NCBI RefSeq assembly: GCF_902702935.1
Contig: NZ_LR738855.1
Coordinates: 2,356,001-2,420,000 of the forward strand
Reading direction: 5' to 3'
DNA from: Corynebacterium rouxii
GTDB taxonomy: Bacteria; Actinomycetota; Actinomycetes; Mycobacteriales; Mycobacteriaceae
DNA length: 64,000 bases
Shown here piece by piece: positions 53,049-62,158 of the stretch. The position numbers and the translations under genes are program-made. The notes under the pieces were generated by a model that did no database searches, was not told the origin of the DNA, and saw only the letters and a list, made by a program, of their open reading frames with translations. Each line of letters starts with the position of its first letter. The stretch's first letter is position 1.

Positions 53049-54002
53049 ATGAATAGCCCAGCACATCGCCCAGTGGTTGTTGCCGACGTTGATACCGGCA
53101 TTGACGACGCACTCGCCATCACATACCTCGGCCACCTGCACCGACACGGCCTCATCGAGCTACGTATTACCACCTCGGCCGGCAATTGCACCGCGGAGCA
53201 AGCCGCAGCCAACTCAGCGGAGGTCATGAACTCACTCACGCTTAGTGACGTACCAATTACGTCCGGTTCCCCACAACCGCGCGTGCTGCCACTAACCACC
53301 ACGCCAGAAACCCACGGCCCCACAGGCTTGGGCTATCACACCACCCACGCGCCCATACCGCAGTCTGGTAGCGCAGCGGCCGCCGTTAAGCTGTGGAAAG
53401 GCGCCGATTATCTCCTCGTAGCGGGCCCTGCCACCAACGTCGCGTGGGCGGCGGAAAACGCCCCTGATATTCTCAACGCCATCCCGCACGTGACCTTTAT
53501 GACGGGCGCTTTCCACTACCCAGGCAACACCACACCCACCGCCGAGTGGAATGCGTGGGTTGATCCACACGCACTCAAAGAGGCGCTCACACATTACCGC
53601 GGCCACGCTGTCCGGCCCACGATATGCCCACTCAACGTTACGGAATCCGTGCTCCTTACCCCACAACGCCTTAAGCAATGGTGCCAGCGCAGCCAGGAAC
53701 CAGTCCTTCCGATACTTAGCGACGCCCTCCGCTTCTACTTCGAATTTCACGAATCGGTTGGGGTGGGGTACATGGCCCAAATCCATGATCTCGCCGCCGC
53801 GATGGTACTTCTCAATCGCGTCCCGCACACCACCCGCCCAGGATTTGTGGATGTGGAAGCAAACGCAGAACTGACCCGCGGAACCACCGTGGTGGATTGG
53901 GACAGCAACTATGGCGATCATCCTGCCAACGCTCAGATTCTCACGACCCTCCAATCGGAGGATGTGTTCGCAGAGTTCGAACGGGTTGTATTAGAGTACT
54001 AA
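53049..54002 (+). CDS. Inosine-uridine nucleoside hydrolase family protein
   Basis: About 317 residues. The calcium-binding N-terminus VVADVDTGIDDALAITYL (DxDxxxDD variant) and LLVAGPATNVAWAAE, then FMTGAFHYPGNTTPTAEWNAWVDPHAL and ICPLNVTESVLLTPQ follow the IunH pattern, with the late HDLAAAMVLL motif carrying the last metal-ligand Asp. These enzymes hydrolyse purine or pyrimidine ribonucleosides to base and ribose. Start could be ATG 53007, 53037 or 53049; the last gives the family N-terminus. It precedes an ECF transporter, suggesting salvage of an imported nucleoside-like compound. Confidence 0.85.
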   Translation: MNSPAHRPVVVADVDTGIDDALAITYLGHLHRHGLIELRITTSAGNCTAEQAAANSAEVMNSLTLSDVPITSGSPQPRVLPLTTTPETHGPTGLGYHTTHAPIPQSGSAAAAVKLWKGADYLLVAGPATNVAWAAENAPDILNAIPHVTFMTGAFHYPGNTTPTAEWNAWVDPHALKEALTHYRGHAVRPTICPLNVTESVLLTPQRLKQWCQRSQEPVLPILSDALRFYFEFHESVGVGYMAQIHDLAAAMVLLNRVPHTTRPGFVDVEANAELTRGTTVVDWDSNYGDHPANAQILTTLQSEDVFAEFERVVLEY

Positions 54003-54096
54003 CTGCTTTTGCCAGCACTGCTCCGAGGTGACATAGGAGGAGTGCCCCTTTTGCAGCGCTTTGCTTTGTACCCCTTCGACACTCCTAGGAATACCT

Positions 54097-54855
54097 ATGC
54101 ATTTGTCACGTAACAACATCATTATTGGTTGTGCCGTTGCCATCATCGCAGCCACTTGGCTCACCCTCGTGGTGTGGCAGCCGCAAGATTCCCAATGGAA
54201 CCAACTCGCAGATTCTCGCAGCTCCACCATTGCACTCGTGGGCTTCTGCGTACCGGCATTAATGCTTTTGTCTGTTACTCTTCCTAAACTTCCCGTGCGT
54301 ACTTTGGCCCTCATGCCGGTTGCGTTGGCACTTAACATCATCTTGGGGCAGATAGTGGGCACCATGGGCTTGCCGCTGCCGCTTTATATTGACTCCCTCG
54401 GCACCGTGTTGGTGGGTGCGCTGGCGGGTCCTGCCGCGGGTGTGACCACGGGCATTTTGTCCGCACTGGTCTGGGGAACCTTTAACCCCACCGTCGTTCC
54501 TTTTGCTGCCGCTTATGCTTTCGTGGGTTTTTCGGCTGGCATTTTGGGTAAAAACTGGACTAAGGGCTGGTGGCGTATTGGCGCATCCGCTGCGGTGATT
54601 GGTTTTATTACGGCATTGCTCTCGGCACCAATTGCTTCCTTCATTTTCGGTGGTACCGCAGGTACTGGCACGGGCTTGTTGGTGTCTTTCTACCGTTCCT
54701 TGGGCGCGGATCCATTGTTTGCGGTGTTCTTGCAGTCGTGGACGTCCGATCCTTTGGATAAGGTGATTGTGTTTACGGTCATTTGGATTGTGTACCGCTC
54801 ATTGCCGGAGCGCACCCGCCGCACATTTTCCCCCGACTACAAGGTTGCTGATTAG
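54097..54855 (+). CDS. ECF transporter S component
   Basis: A 252-residue protein with about six helices. LALMPVALALNIILGQIVGTMGLPLPLYIDSLGTVLVGALAGPAAGVTTGILSALVWG is the substrate-binding module pattern of ECF importers (six helices, A-x-x-x-A and G-P-x-x-G segments). S components bind the vitamin or nucleoside and dock on the T component. RBS TAGGA precedes ATG 54097. Downstream genes encode the T component and the ATPase, so a full importer is present. The substrate is unknown; the nucleoside hydrolase next door suggests a nucleoside or base. Confidence 0.85.
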   Translation: MHLSRNNIIIGCAVAIIAATWLTLVVWQPQDSQWNQLADSRSSTIALVGFCVPALMLLSVTLPKLPVRTLALMPVALALNIILGQIVGTMGLPLPLYIDSLGTVLVGALAGPAAGVTTGILSALVWGTFNPTVVPFAAAYAFVGFSAGILGKNWTKGWWRIGASAAVIGFITALLSAPIASFIFGGTAGTGTGLLVSFYRSLGADPLFAVFLQSWTSDPLDKVIVFTVIWIVYRSLPERTRRTFSPDYKVAD

Positions 54856-54860
54856 TTTTT

Positions 54861-55553
54861 ATGGCTGCACGTCTTAATCCGGTCACTCTCTTTGTGATAT
54901 CCGCCTGCGCGGTCGTGACCGTGTTGGTGGCTAATCGCCTAGAGGTATCGGTGGGCGCGTGGCTGTGCGCGGGTGTGCTCGCGCTGGTGGGGGCGTCGAT
55001 ACGCCGCGTTTTTCTCACCACTACGCTGCTGTCCGTGCCGGTGTTTGCGGGCCTGATGGTGATGTACGCACCGTTTGGCGAGGTGCCCGGTTGGTGGTTT
55101 TTTACTATCGACGGCACCCACACTGCACTTCTGCTCGGCATGCGCTTGCTGGGGGCGACCGCCGCCGCTTTGTGCGTGGGCAGCACTATTAATACTGATG
55201 AGTTGATGCGTGCCGTGCAGCCACGTGTCAACCCCAAGTTGTTGTATGTTATCGCCTCCACGCTGCGGTTGTACCCGCTGGCTAAGGCGCGACTGGAGAT
55301 CATCCGCCAAACACACATCACACGTGGAATCGATGTGCACAGTATTCGTGGCCGCTGGGGTTTGGTACTGCCGCTCGTCGTGGGGCTGGTAGACAATGCG
55401 GCGCAACGCGCACGTCCCCTGCAGCGCACTGGCATTGGTCACCCTGGGCCACGCACGGTCTTGCGTCCGGTGCCGGTGAGGACCCACGATGTGATTATCC
55501 AATTACTTGCTGTGTGTGCCACGATCGCGGTGTGCATCTGGTCGATTTTTTAA
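54861..55553 (+). CDS. ECF transporter T component (EcfT/CbiQ-like)
   Basis: A 230-residue membrane protein with about five helices. The coupling helices contain LRLYPLAKARLEIIRQTHITRGIDV and NAAQRARPLQRTGIG, corresponding to the two Ala-Arg-containing motifs that contact the ATPases in EcfT. It starts five bases after the S component gene and ends 18 bases before the ATPase gene, all one operon. Confidence 0.87.
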   Translation: MAARLNPVTLFVISACAVVTVLVANRLEVSVGAWLCAGVLALVGASIRRVFLTTTLLSVPVFAGLMVMYAPFGEVPGWWFFTIDGTHTALLLGMRLLGATAAALCVGSTINTDELMRAVQPRVNPKLLYVIASTLRLYPLAKARLEIIRQTHITRGIDVHSIRGRWGLVLPLVVGLVDNAAQRARPLQRTGIGHPGPRTVLRPVPVRTHDVIIQLLAVCATIAVCIWSIF

Positions 55554-55571
55554 CAGGGGGAGAAGCGTTGT

Positions 55572-56738
55572 ATGCCGATCACTAAGTTTATTTGGTCGCC
55601 AAGCGGCACCGGTTTGTCTGAGCACGCGTGGGCGACGTCGGAAAGCACGGGGGCCGCGTGGGTCGGCAACGATGCCTCCTCACATATTTCCTTGCTGCGC
55701 TCCACGGTGGCCGAAGAACTCGCCGTCCCTTTGGAACAAGCGGGAATGGACGCGGCGACCATGCAGCGGGCCGTGGATACGGCAATCGACACATGGGGGC
55801 TACGCGGACAAGCCGAGCAGGATCCCATGACGTTATCAAGCGGGCAAACACGCAGGCTTGCCATCGCAGGCGCGTTGATTACCCGCCCAGAAGCCCTCGT
55901 GTTGGATTGCCCCACCGATGGGCTCGACGCAGAAGCTATTGAGATCCTGCACCGAATCGTCGATTCTTTCCCAGGTAACGTGACCGTCTACGACCGCATG
56001 CATACGGCCCTTGCCACCACCGCCGCCGAGCAGCTGCGTCTGACAAGCAGCGGTGATCTGGTCCCCGAGCCCGCACCGGACCCCGTGGCCACCGTCCCAG
56101 TGCGCTTCACCCCAGTTGATCTTTCTCACGATCATGACCCGTTGCTGTGTGCGAGGGACCTGCGCATTCCGCGTGGTGCTACGACTGTGGGACCGATTAG
56201 TTTTGAGGTTTCCCCAGGTAGTGTCACCCACCTGGCGGGGTTAAATGGTACGGGGAAGACGAGTTTTTTCTTGGCTGCGCTGGGGTTGGTGGCGTCGACA
56301 GGCACCCTGCAGGTAGCTGATGGGGTGACCATGGGGTGGGCGCCGGCCGATATGGATTCGGCGTTGTCGCGGCGCACCGTGGCGACGGAGCTTACCGTGG
56401 GCGCTACCCCAGAGCTGGCGCGCGCTGCAATCGAGTTCATGGGGCTTGAGCAGTGGGCAGACACGCACCCCTTGGATGTTCCGGCCGCGTGGCGACGCTT
56501 CGTACTCATCGCCGCAGCTCTCGTTCGCGGACCGCACCTATTGCTTCTCGACGAGCCCACGGTGAACCTCGACGCCCCCAACCACGGCCGCTTAAGTCTC
56601 CTCATGCACCGCTATTGTGCAGGCGAATTCCACCGCATGGCGGACCTCGACCTAGGAGGTCACCACCCGGCGGTGCTGTTTACCTGCCACGATGCTCGCT
56701 ACGCGCAGGCGGTAAGCACCGCCGAGATACGTATCTAG
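55572..56738 (+). CDS. ECF transporter fused ATPase with complementary defective halves
   Basis: A 388-residue tandem ABC ATPase. The first half (1-175) has no Walker A; it begins at the Q-loop side (WVGNDASSHISLLRSTVAEELAV) and keeps a signature LSSGQTRRLAIAGAL and Walker B ALVLDCPTDGLD. The second half (~195-388) has Walker A LAGLNGTGKTSF and Walker B LLLLDEPTVNLD, but its signature position reads VPAAWRRFVLIAAAL, without LSGGQ, and its H-loop is TCHD. One composite ATP site (second Walker A with first signature) is therefore complete, the other lacks both parts. It powers the ECF importer encoded just upstream. Confidence 0.85.
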   Translation: MPITKFIWSPSGTGLSEHAWATSESTGAAWVGNDASSHISLLRSTVAEELAVPLEQAGMDAATMQRAVDTAIDTWGLRGQAEQDPMTLSSGQTRRLAIAGALITRPEALVLDCPTDGLDAEAIEILHRIVDSFPGNVTVYDRMHTALATTAAEQLRLTSSGDLVPEPAPDPVATVPVRFTPVDLSHDHDPLLCARDLRIPRGATTVGPISFEVSPGSVTHLAGLNGTGKTSFFLAALGLVASTGTLQVADGVTMGWAPADMDSALSRRTVATELTVGATPELARAAIEFMGLEQWADTHPLDVPAAWRRFVLIAAALVRGPHLLLLDEPTVNLDAPNHGRLSLLMHRYCAGEFHRMADLDLGGHHPAVLFTCHDARYAQAVSTAEIRI

Positions 56739-56742
56739 GTGC

Positions 56743-57474
56743 CTATGATTGCTGAGCCGGTGTGACCTTCACTGTCATGCCGATCTCTACCCAATCCCAT
56801 GGGGGAACGGAAATACCTTGGGCTTGGTCACCCAACAATGCTGGTTCTACACAGACGAACTCGGTCCATTCGCCTTCGCCCACATCTGTCATCTGTGCGG
56901 CAAGCTCGCTGCCAGGATTCCACACCACAGCATGATCGGCACCCTGGTAGGTGACGGTAATAGTGCGCTGGGAATCTTTGATAACCAGTGGCGTCCATTC
57001 CGGCAGAGGAACTGCTTGGTCGACGGCGGTGCCGTCGAAACGAAACTCGTGATCGCCCACCGTTACGGTGGTGGTGCGCACATCAGCAACGCGGAAATAC
57101 GGGTGGAACGCGGATTGAAAATCACGACGCAGTGGGGAAGCGTTGCGGGCCTTTAACATCATGGCAAAACCATGAGGAAGTACCTGCGTGCCAAGGCGCA
57201 GATCCCAATCATCGTGGCTCGTGCGGGCGTCGATACCGCCATTAGTAGGGATCGTCTCCCACTCCACCCGGCGCGCCCAACCATGCTGCAACTCATCGTG
57301 CCCCAAGTTCTTTCCAAACCACGGTGCGATGATCGGGACACCGCCACGGATCGAACCACCCTCGGAAAAATCCGCGCGACTGGATAAGTAAAGAATCTCG
57401 CCAGGATCGCTGGCGGTAGTGATCGCAGATACCAAATGTCCGCGAGTCTCAGGCATATCTACAACGGTGCTCAT
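56743..57474 (-). CDS. D-hexose-6-phosphate mutarotase (aldose 1-epimerase family)
   Basis: A 243-residue protein of the YeaD-like aldose-epimerase family. SEGGSIRGGVPIIAPWFGKN is the conserved (I/V)RGG(I/V)P strand, followed by HGWARRVEWE with the active-site His and Arg, and AFHPYFRVADV with the second His. These enzymes interconvert anomers of glucose-6-phosphate-like sugars. The start ATG 57474 is preceded by a region that holds the parS-like site. It ends four bases from the ECF ATPase gene on the opposite strand. Confidence 0.85.
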   Translation of the reverse strand: MSTVVDMPETRGHLVSAITTASDPGEILYLSSRADFSEGGSIRGGVPIIAPWFGKNLGHDELQHGWARRVEWETIPTNGGIDARTSHDDWDLRLGTQVLPHGFAMMLKARNASPLRRDFQSAFHPYFRVADVRTTTVTVGDHEFRFDGTAVDQAVPLPEWTPLVIKDSQRTITVTYQGADHAVVWNPGSELAAQMTDVGEGEWTEFVCVEPALLGDQAQGISVPPWDWVEIGMTVKVTPAQQS

Positions 57475-57642
57475 TCTTGTAAGGATAGCCCCGACGTGCG
57501 GGCGATGGGATACGGTGGGCTGTTGCAGATCGAGTGCAGCGGTGAGGTCGCACATGCAGACGGTAGTGGGGGATGCCCCCACATGGAACTTATCTTGAAC
57601 GATATTGAGCAGCGCGTCCGCAATTTGACCGCCCACCCGCGA

Positions 57643-57658
57643 CGTTTCACGTGAAACA
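57643..57658. promoter_or_regulatory. parS-like centromere site
   Basis: CGTTTCACGTGAAACA matches the ParB-binding parS consensus TGTTTCACGTGAAACA at 15 of 16 positions, with the full 14-bp palindromic core GTTTCACGTGAAAC. It lies intergenic, between mutarotase and the sulfatase-like gene. parS sites cluster near oriC, so this end of the window is probably origin-proximal. Confidence 0.8.
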
Positions 57659-57683
57659 TCGCAACGTGGAACAATAATTGACC

Positions 57684-58322
57684 ATGAACATCGCTGTCGT
57701 ATCCGGTCGAATCGCCCCCGAGCGCACCCTGCCGGGCCTGAACTTTTCCCGCGCATACGCGCCCAGCACTGATTTCCGTTCCGCCCGCCTCGGACTCCTC
57801 ACAGGCCAGTATCCCCAACGCCAGCCGGCCACACGCTTCTCCTCCCTCATCGGCACCGTAGCAGAAGACTTCAGCCCCGCCGACGTCCACATCATCGAGC
57901 GCGCCGAGATCACCCCAGAGCTGATCACCCAAGCCCACGACAGCGGCGCGGCCACCTTCTTCGTTGGACACCCAACTATCGACGACCACCGCGTACGCAT
58001 GTCCCTGCTATGGCCAGGGGTCACCGACACCAACCTGCCGCACGACACTATCGACGGCGTTGTCACCTGCAACGAACTCGTCTCCACCCTCGACATCGCA
58101 CCCACCCTCGCAGCCATCGCAGGTTACGACGTTCGCCCCAACGCACAGCTCTCCTTCGACGGCATGAACTTAACCCCCGTGATCCGCTACGGAGCAACGG
58201 GCCACGGGGGCTTATTCTTCGACGATGGAACGGTGATCACGCCCACCGAGGTGCGTCGACAAGCAAACGATCCCGAGTGGTCCATGTGGCATCAATTCAT
58301 GGCCATGGGACCACTACAATAA
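57684..58322 (+). CDS. Short degenerate sulfatase-like protein
   Basis: A 212-residue protein with two alkaline-phosphatase/sulfatase landmarks: AYAPSTDFRSARLGLLTGQYPQRQ, which parallels the sulfatase active-site signature (C/S)xPSRxxLLTGxYPxR, and CNELVSTLDIAPTLAAIAGYDVRPNAQLSFDGMNLTPVI, the C-terminal STxDIxPTLxxLAG...DGxSLxPxL. The catalytic Cys/Ser, converted to formylglycine in true enzymes, is replaced (YAP), and the metal-binding start (DDxG) is missing; true sulfatases have 450+ residues. Enzyme activity is doubtful. Start ATG 57684 follows the parS-like site. Confidence 0.6.
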   Translation: MNIAVVSGRIAPERTLPGLNFSRAYAPSTDFRSARLGLLTGQYPQRQPATRFSSLIGTVAEDFSPADVHIIERAEITPELITQAHDSGAATFFVGHPTIDDHRVRMSLLWPGVTDTNLPHDTIDGVVTCNELVSTLDIAPTLAAIAGYDVRPNAQLSFDGMNLTPVIRYGATGHGGLFFDDGTVITPTEVRRQANDPEWSMWHQFMAMGPLQ

Positions 58323-58329
58323 CGAGAAC

Positions 58330-59823
58330 CTAGCGCTTCTGGTACAGCTTGTTCTTCTGGAACTTCGGATCAGAAGTCACTAGCACGCCAAGGTTGCGGA
58401 AGATCCCCTCATCCACCGAACCCAAAATGGTGGTGGTGTGAACGTCGCAACCGCGCAGGTTCTTCAACTGATCCAACGCCTTTTGCGCATTGCTATCCGT
58501 AGCCGCCGACACCGACAACGCAATCAAAACCTCATCGGTGTGCAACCGAGGGTTCGAGCTACCCAAATGCACCGTCTTCAGCGTCTGAATCGGCTCAATC
58601 GACTCTGGTGACAACAAGTGAATGGCATCGTCGATACCCGCCAAATGCTTCAACGCATTCAGCAACATAGACGAAGAACAACCCAACAAATCCGAGGTAG
58701 CACCCGTAATGATGGAACCGTCGGCAAGCTCAATCGCACAACCAGGAAGCGACGTACGCTCCTCAACCTGACGTGCCGGCTCCACCACAACGCGCTGTAG
58801 CGCCTTGATCCCAGCCTTAGCCATCACCACAGCCGCACGATCCGACTGTGTGGAGTCCTTACCCGTGCGAGCCTCTTCCACCAATGCTTTGAAGTACCGG
58901 CGAATAATCTCCTGCTCCGACGCATGACGGCACACAGCATCATCGGAAATGCACTTACCCGCCATGTTCACACCCATGTCCGTAGGGGACTGGTACGGAG
59001 ACTCACCCATCAAGCGCTCTAAAAGCGTCTTGAGCAGTGGGAATGCCTCCACATCGCGGTTGTAGTTCACCGTCTGCTCACCATAAGCAGCCAAGTGGAA
59101 ATGATCGATCACATTCGCGTCATTGAGGTCCACCGTGGCAGCCTCATACGCCAAGTTCACAGGGTGCTCCAGCGGCAAATTCCAAATAGGGAACGTCTCA
59201 AACTTTGCATACCCCGCAGCAACACCACGCTTATGCTCGTGGTACACCTGCGACAAACACGTAGCCAACTTGCCAGAACCAGGGCCCGGCGCGGTGACAA
59301 CCACCAAATCACGGGTGGTTTCCGCATACTCATTCAGGCCAAAGCCCTCATCCGACACAATGCGATCCATGTCGGTGGGGTAGCCAGGAATCACACGGTG
59401 GCGTGATACCTTGATGCCCAAACGTTGAAGGCGCTCGATAAAAGCGAGCGCCAGTCGGTTGTCATTTTCCAGTTGGGTGAGCACCACGTGCTCGACGAGG
59501 AAACCGCGGTCGCGGAAGACGTCGACAAGGCGCAACACATCTTCTTCGTAGGAGATGCCTAGATCGGCACGAATCTTGTGACGTTCCAGATCCTTAGCGT
59601 TGATGCAGACAAGAATTTCTACTTCTTCCTTGATGCGATCCAACATCGCAATCTTGTTGTCTGGAGTAAAACCAGGCAATACGCGAGATGCATGCATATC
59701 GTCGAAGAGCTTGCCGCCCATTTCGAGGTAGAGCTTCCCACCCAAAGCTTCTCTGCGTTCCCGAATGTGCTGGGACTGCATTTCAATGTACTTCTCGCGG
59801 TCGAAACCGATCGTATTCACCAT
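58330..59823 (-). CDS. DUF1846 family protein
   Basis: A 497-residue protein of the DUF1846 family. Recognisable parts are [64 protein letters not shown] (a P-loop-like GPGSGK) and [11 protein letters not shown]. Family structures show a nucleotide-binding fold; no reaction is established for it, but an unusual kinase-like role in metabolism has been proposed. A single gene convergent with the sulfatase-like gene (7-base gap). Confidence 0.88.
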   Translation of the reverse strand: MVNTIGFDREKYIEMQSQHIRERREALGGKLYLEMGGKLFDDMHASRVLPGFTPDNKIAMLDRIKEEVEILVCINAKDLERHKIRADLGISYEEDVLRLVDVFRDRGFLVEHVVLTQLENDNRLALAFIERLQRLGIKVSRHRVIPGYPTDMDRIVSDEGFGLNEYAETTRDLVVVTAPGPGSGKLATCLSQVYHEHKRGVAAGYAKFETFPIWNLPLEHPVNLAYEAATVDLNDANVIDHFHLAAYGEQTVNYNRDVEAFPLLKTLLERLMGESPYQSPTDMGVNMAGKCISDDAVCRHASEQEIIRRYFKALVEEARTGKDSTQSDRAAVVMAKAGIKALQRVVVEPARQVEERTSLPGCAIELADGSIITGATSDLLGCSSSMLLNALKHLAGIDDAIHLLSPESIEPIQTLKTVHLGSSNPRLHTDEVLIALSVSAATDSNAQKALDQLKNLRGCDVHTTTILGSVDEGIFRNLGVLVTSDPKFQKNKLYQKR

Positions 59824-59886
59824 GGAATTTCAGCATAGCAACGAACATCAACAAAGTGCTATAACCCCAGTTAGAAACACCTGTTT

Positions 59887-60759
59887 CTACCAACTATCAA
59901 GTGGCAACCACTCCCACGGCCCCCGATGCCACCGGCGCGTAGAATCCACCACAACCAACTCCTCCCGCGCCACACTGGTGGCACACACCACCTGCCCCAC
60001 GATGGTGTCCAGCTCCTCAAAAACACTCGAAGCTGGATACCGCAGCACCAAATAACCCCGCACCGCCGCATCGTTCATCTTCCAACGATCATTAACAAAA
60101 GTGTTCTTATTCTCCGCACCCGCATTGTGATAAAAATAGCCGTCAACCTCGATCACAATGTTGTAATCCCGCAGCTTAACGTCCCAAAAATATACTCCGA
60201 CCCGAAAATTACTCGTACACTCGAGCCCCGCCTCCCGCAGAGCTCTGACCAGTATTCGCTCCGGCACGCTATCCGCACCAACAGCCGCCCGATCCACCAG
60301 TGTTTTCACCCGCGCTGATACCCGCATCGGAGACTCCCGTCGCAGTACCGCGCTGCCATGCCGGCCGGAATAGACAAGATCCAAAAGGGCAATAGCCTGG
60401 TTATCCGGCAGGTGTTTCACCGCATCAACTCCGCACTCTGTAAGCACCCCGCGAACCGCCACCGCGCGCAAACGTTTTACATGATGAGCAACCACATAGT
60501 GAGTGGATGCTATGCGGCGTTCGGTGCTGATATGCACAGGAAGGCTGATCGGCTGGGAGTCATAGAACTGATACAGCGACACCGACCTATGTCGCGTTAA
60601 CGCCGCTAGAAGTTCCTTGATCGCAGCGGGGCCTTCCAATTCACCCTCCCAGTAGATCCCGCTGATAACACGGATGAGCGATCCTGCTTTGAGGCGACGT
60701 GTCCTCGTTGCGTACGAAATATTTCCCCGAAATTCCCCCATAATCGCACAAGGTAGCAC
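59887..60759 (-). CDS. DUF559 (PD-(D/E)xK nuclease-like) protein
   Basis: A 290-residue protein. The C-terminal ~110 residues are a DUF559/Vsr-type nuclease fold: PERILVRALREAGLE, YFWDVKLRDYNIVIEVDGYFYHN (the D-x(n)-E-x-K-like core in which I-E-V-D-G is standard for DUF559), then NDRWKMNDAAVRGYLVLRYPASSVFEELDTIVGQV. The N-terminal part resembles AbiEi-like or transcription-regulator wing domains (YATRTRRLKAGSLIRVISGIYWEGEL), a common pair in actinobacterial 'DUF559' proteins. Probably acts on DNA; in vivo role unknown. The start may be ATG 60759 or 60741. Confidence 0.75.
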   Translation of the reverse strand: MLPCAIMGEFRGNISYATRTRRLKAGSLIRVISGIYWEGELEGPAAIKELLAALTRHRSVSLYQFYDSQPISLPVHISTERRIASTHYVVAHHVKRLRAVAVRGVLTECGVDAVKHLPDNQAIALLDLVYSGRHGSAVLRRESPMRVSARVKTLVDRAAVGADSVPERILVRALREAGLECTSNFRVGVYFWDVKLRDYNIVIEVDGYFYHNAGAENKNTFVNDRWKMNDAAVRGYLVLRYPASSVFEELDTIVGQVVCATSVAREELVVVDSTRRWHRGPWEWLPLDSW

Positions 60760-60782
60760 GCTTGGGCTGCTCTACGGCAAAA

Positions 60783-60863
60783 GTGAGCAATTTTTGTACC
60801 TTAAGACCGATTTTTGGAAGGGCGTCCTGCGGGTTTGCTGGCTTAGGGTACAAAAATTGCTCA
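60783..60863. repeat. 81-bp palindromic repeat, family B copy 4
   Basis: GTGAGCAATTTTTGTACC and its mirrored end GGTACAAAAATTGCTCAT. The interior is in the reverse orientation (GGCGTCCTGCGGGTTTGC) compared with copies 1-3. It lies between the DUF559 gene and the symporter terminator, almost 28 kb from the other copies. Confidence 0.88.
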
Positions 60864-60872
60864 TCGGCTAAA

Positions 60873-60899
60873 CAAAAAAACGCCCCTCGCGGGGGCGTT
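60873..60899 (-). terminator. Terminator of the dicarboxylate symporter gene
   Basis: AACGCCCC and GGGGCGTT with a short loop; in the minus-strand direction the stem is followed by TTTTTTTG. It lies 14 bases after the symporter stop. Confidence 0.88.
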
Positions 60900-60913
60900 A
60901 GAAATGTATCGCG

Positions 60914-62158
60914 CTAGGCTTTGTCGTCAATACCAGCGATTGCGGTAGCAAGGCCGAGGTCGTCGGCATCATCAAGATCGTGGCGAGAGATCGCGCCCTT
61001 GGCGAACTTGTCTACCACCATGGCGATAGCACCGTCGCCAGTGACGTTGCAGGCGGTACCGAAGGAGTCGATGGCGATGTAAGCGGCGATCATCAGCGCC
61101 ACCTGGTCGTCATTGAAGCCGAGGTTGGAGGACAGTAGGCCAACAGCTGCCATGATTGCGCCACCAGGAACACCTGGGGCTGCCACCATGGTCACACCGA
61201 GCATGAGGATAAAGCCAAGTGCCGTAGCAAGTGGAATGTCCATGCCGTCCATAAACATAATGGCGAAGGCGAACAATGTAATCTTCATCATCGAGCCGGA
61301 GAGGTGGATGGTGGCGCACAATGGAATTACGAAACCAGCAACAGACTGGCTGACACCGTTTTTACGTGCACATTCGTAGGTCACTGGGATGGTTGCTGCG
61401 GAAGAAGAAGTACCCAGTGCGGTGAAGTATGCGGGCATCATGTTCTTCAGCGAGGTGAAGGGGTTGCGGGTAGCTAGGGTGCCGGCGAACAGGAACTGCA
61501 GGATCAGCAGCACGAAGCTCATCAAGATGGCAAGGAGGAGAACCTTGGCAAAGGCAGTAAGTACCGATGCGAGGTTACCGTTCATACCGAGCGAGAGGAA
61601 CATGCCGAAGATGTAGATCGGTAGCAGGGGGACGATAAAGGAGGAAATCACCTTCATAACCACGCGGCGGAGGTCGGCAACGCCGGAGAAGAGGGTGTCG
61701 GACTTAACGGTGGTCATAGCCACGCCTACAACGAAGGCGAGGATGAGGGCCGTCATCACCTGCATTGGGGCTGGCATGTCTACCGAGATGTAAGGACTCA
61801 GAGCGCCTTCCTCAATGTCTGCAGCTGCAACGCTAGTTTGGCTTGCCAGCAACCATGGGTACAACGCGGTGGCAACGCCCCAGGAGATGAGGCCGGATAC
61901 CAGAGCTGAGCCGTAGGCGATGCCAGTGGTGATGGCGAGCCATTTGCCGGCACCGCGACCAAGGCCTGCGATGGCTGGGGTAATCAGGGCAAAGATCAGG
62001 ACTGGGATGAAGAAGCCGAGGAAGTTGCCAAAGAGTCCGTTAAAGGTGACAAAGACGCGGGCAAGCCCATCGGGGAAGAAAAAGCTGCATACGATGCCGA
62101 GGATGATCGCGACGATGATCCTGAAGAGCAGCGACGAGGAGAGACGCTTGATGTCCAT
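60914..62158 (-). CDS. Dicarboxylate/amino acid:cation symporter (DAACS family)
   Basis: A 414-residue transporter of the GltP/SstT/DctA superfamily with eight helices and two hairpins: the serine-rich hairpin ALGTSSSAATIPVTYECARKNG, then FVIPLCATIHLSGSMM and GAIMAAVGLLSSNLGF. Late helix 8 has AIDSFGTACNVTGDGAIAMVVDKF (N-x-x-G-D, as in glutamate/serine transporters). The lack of Asp/Arg typical for glutamate leaves serine/threonine or dicarboxylates both possible. It carries substrate into the cell with sodium or protons. Confidence 0.88.
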   Translation of the reverse strand: MDIKRLSSSLLFRIIVAIILGIVCSFFFPDGLARVFVTFNGLFGNFLGFFIPVLIFALITPAIAGLGRGAGKWLAITTGIAYGSALVSGLISWGVATALYPWLLASQTSVAAADIEEGALSPYISVDMPAPMQVMTALILAFVVGVAMTTVKSDTLFSGVADLRRVVMKVISSFIVPLLPIYIFGMFLSLGMNGNLASVLTAFAKVLLLAILMSFVLLILQFLFAGTLATRNPFTSLKNMMPAYFTALGTSSSAATIPVTYECARKNGVSQSVAGFVIPLCATIHLSGSMMKITLFAFAIMFMDGMDIPLATALGFILMLGVTMVAAPGVPGGAIMAAVGLLSSNLGFNDDQVALMIAAYIAIDSFGTACNVTGDGAIAMVVDKFAKGAISRHDLDDADDLGLATAIAGIDDKA

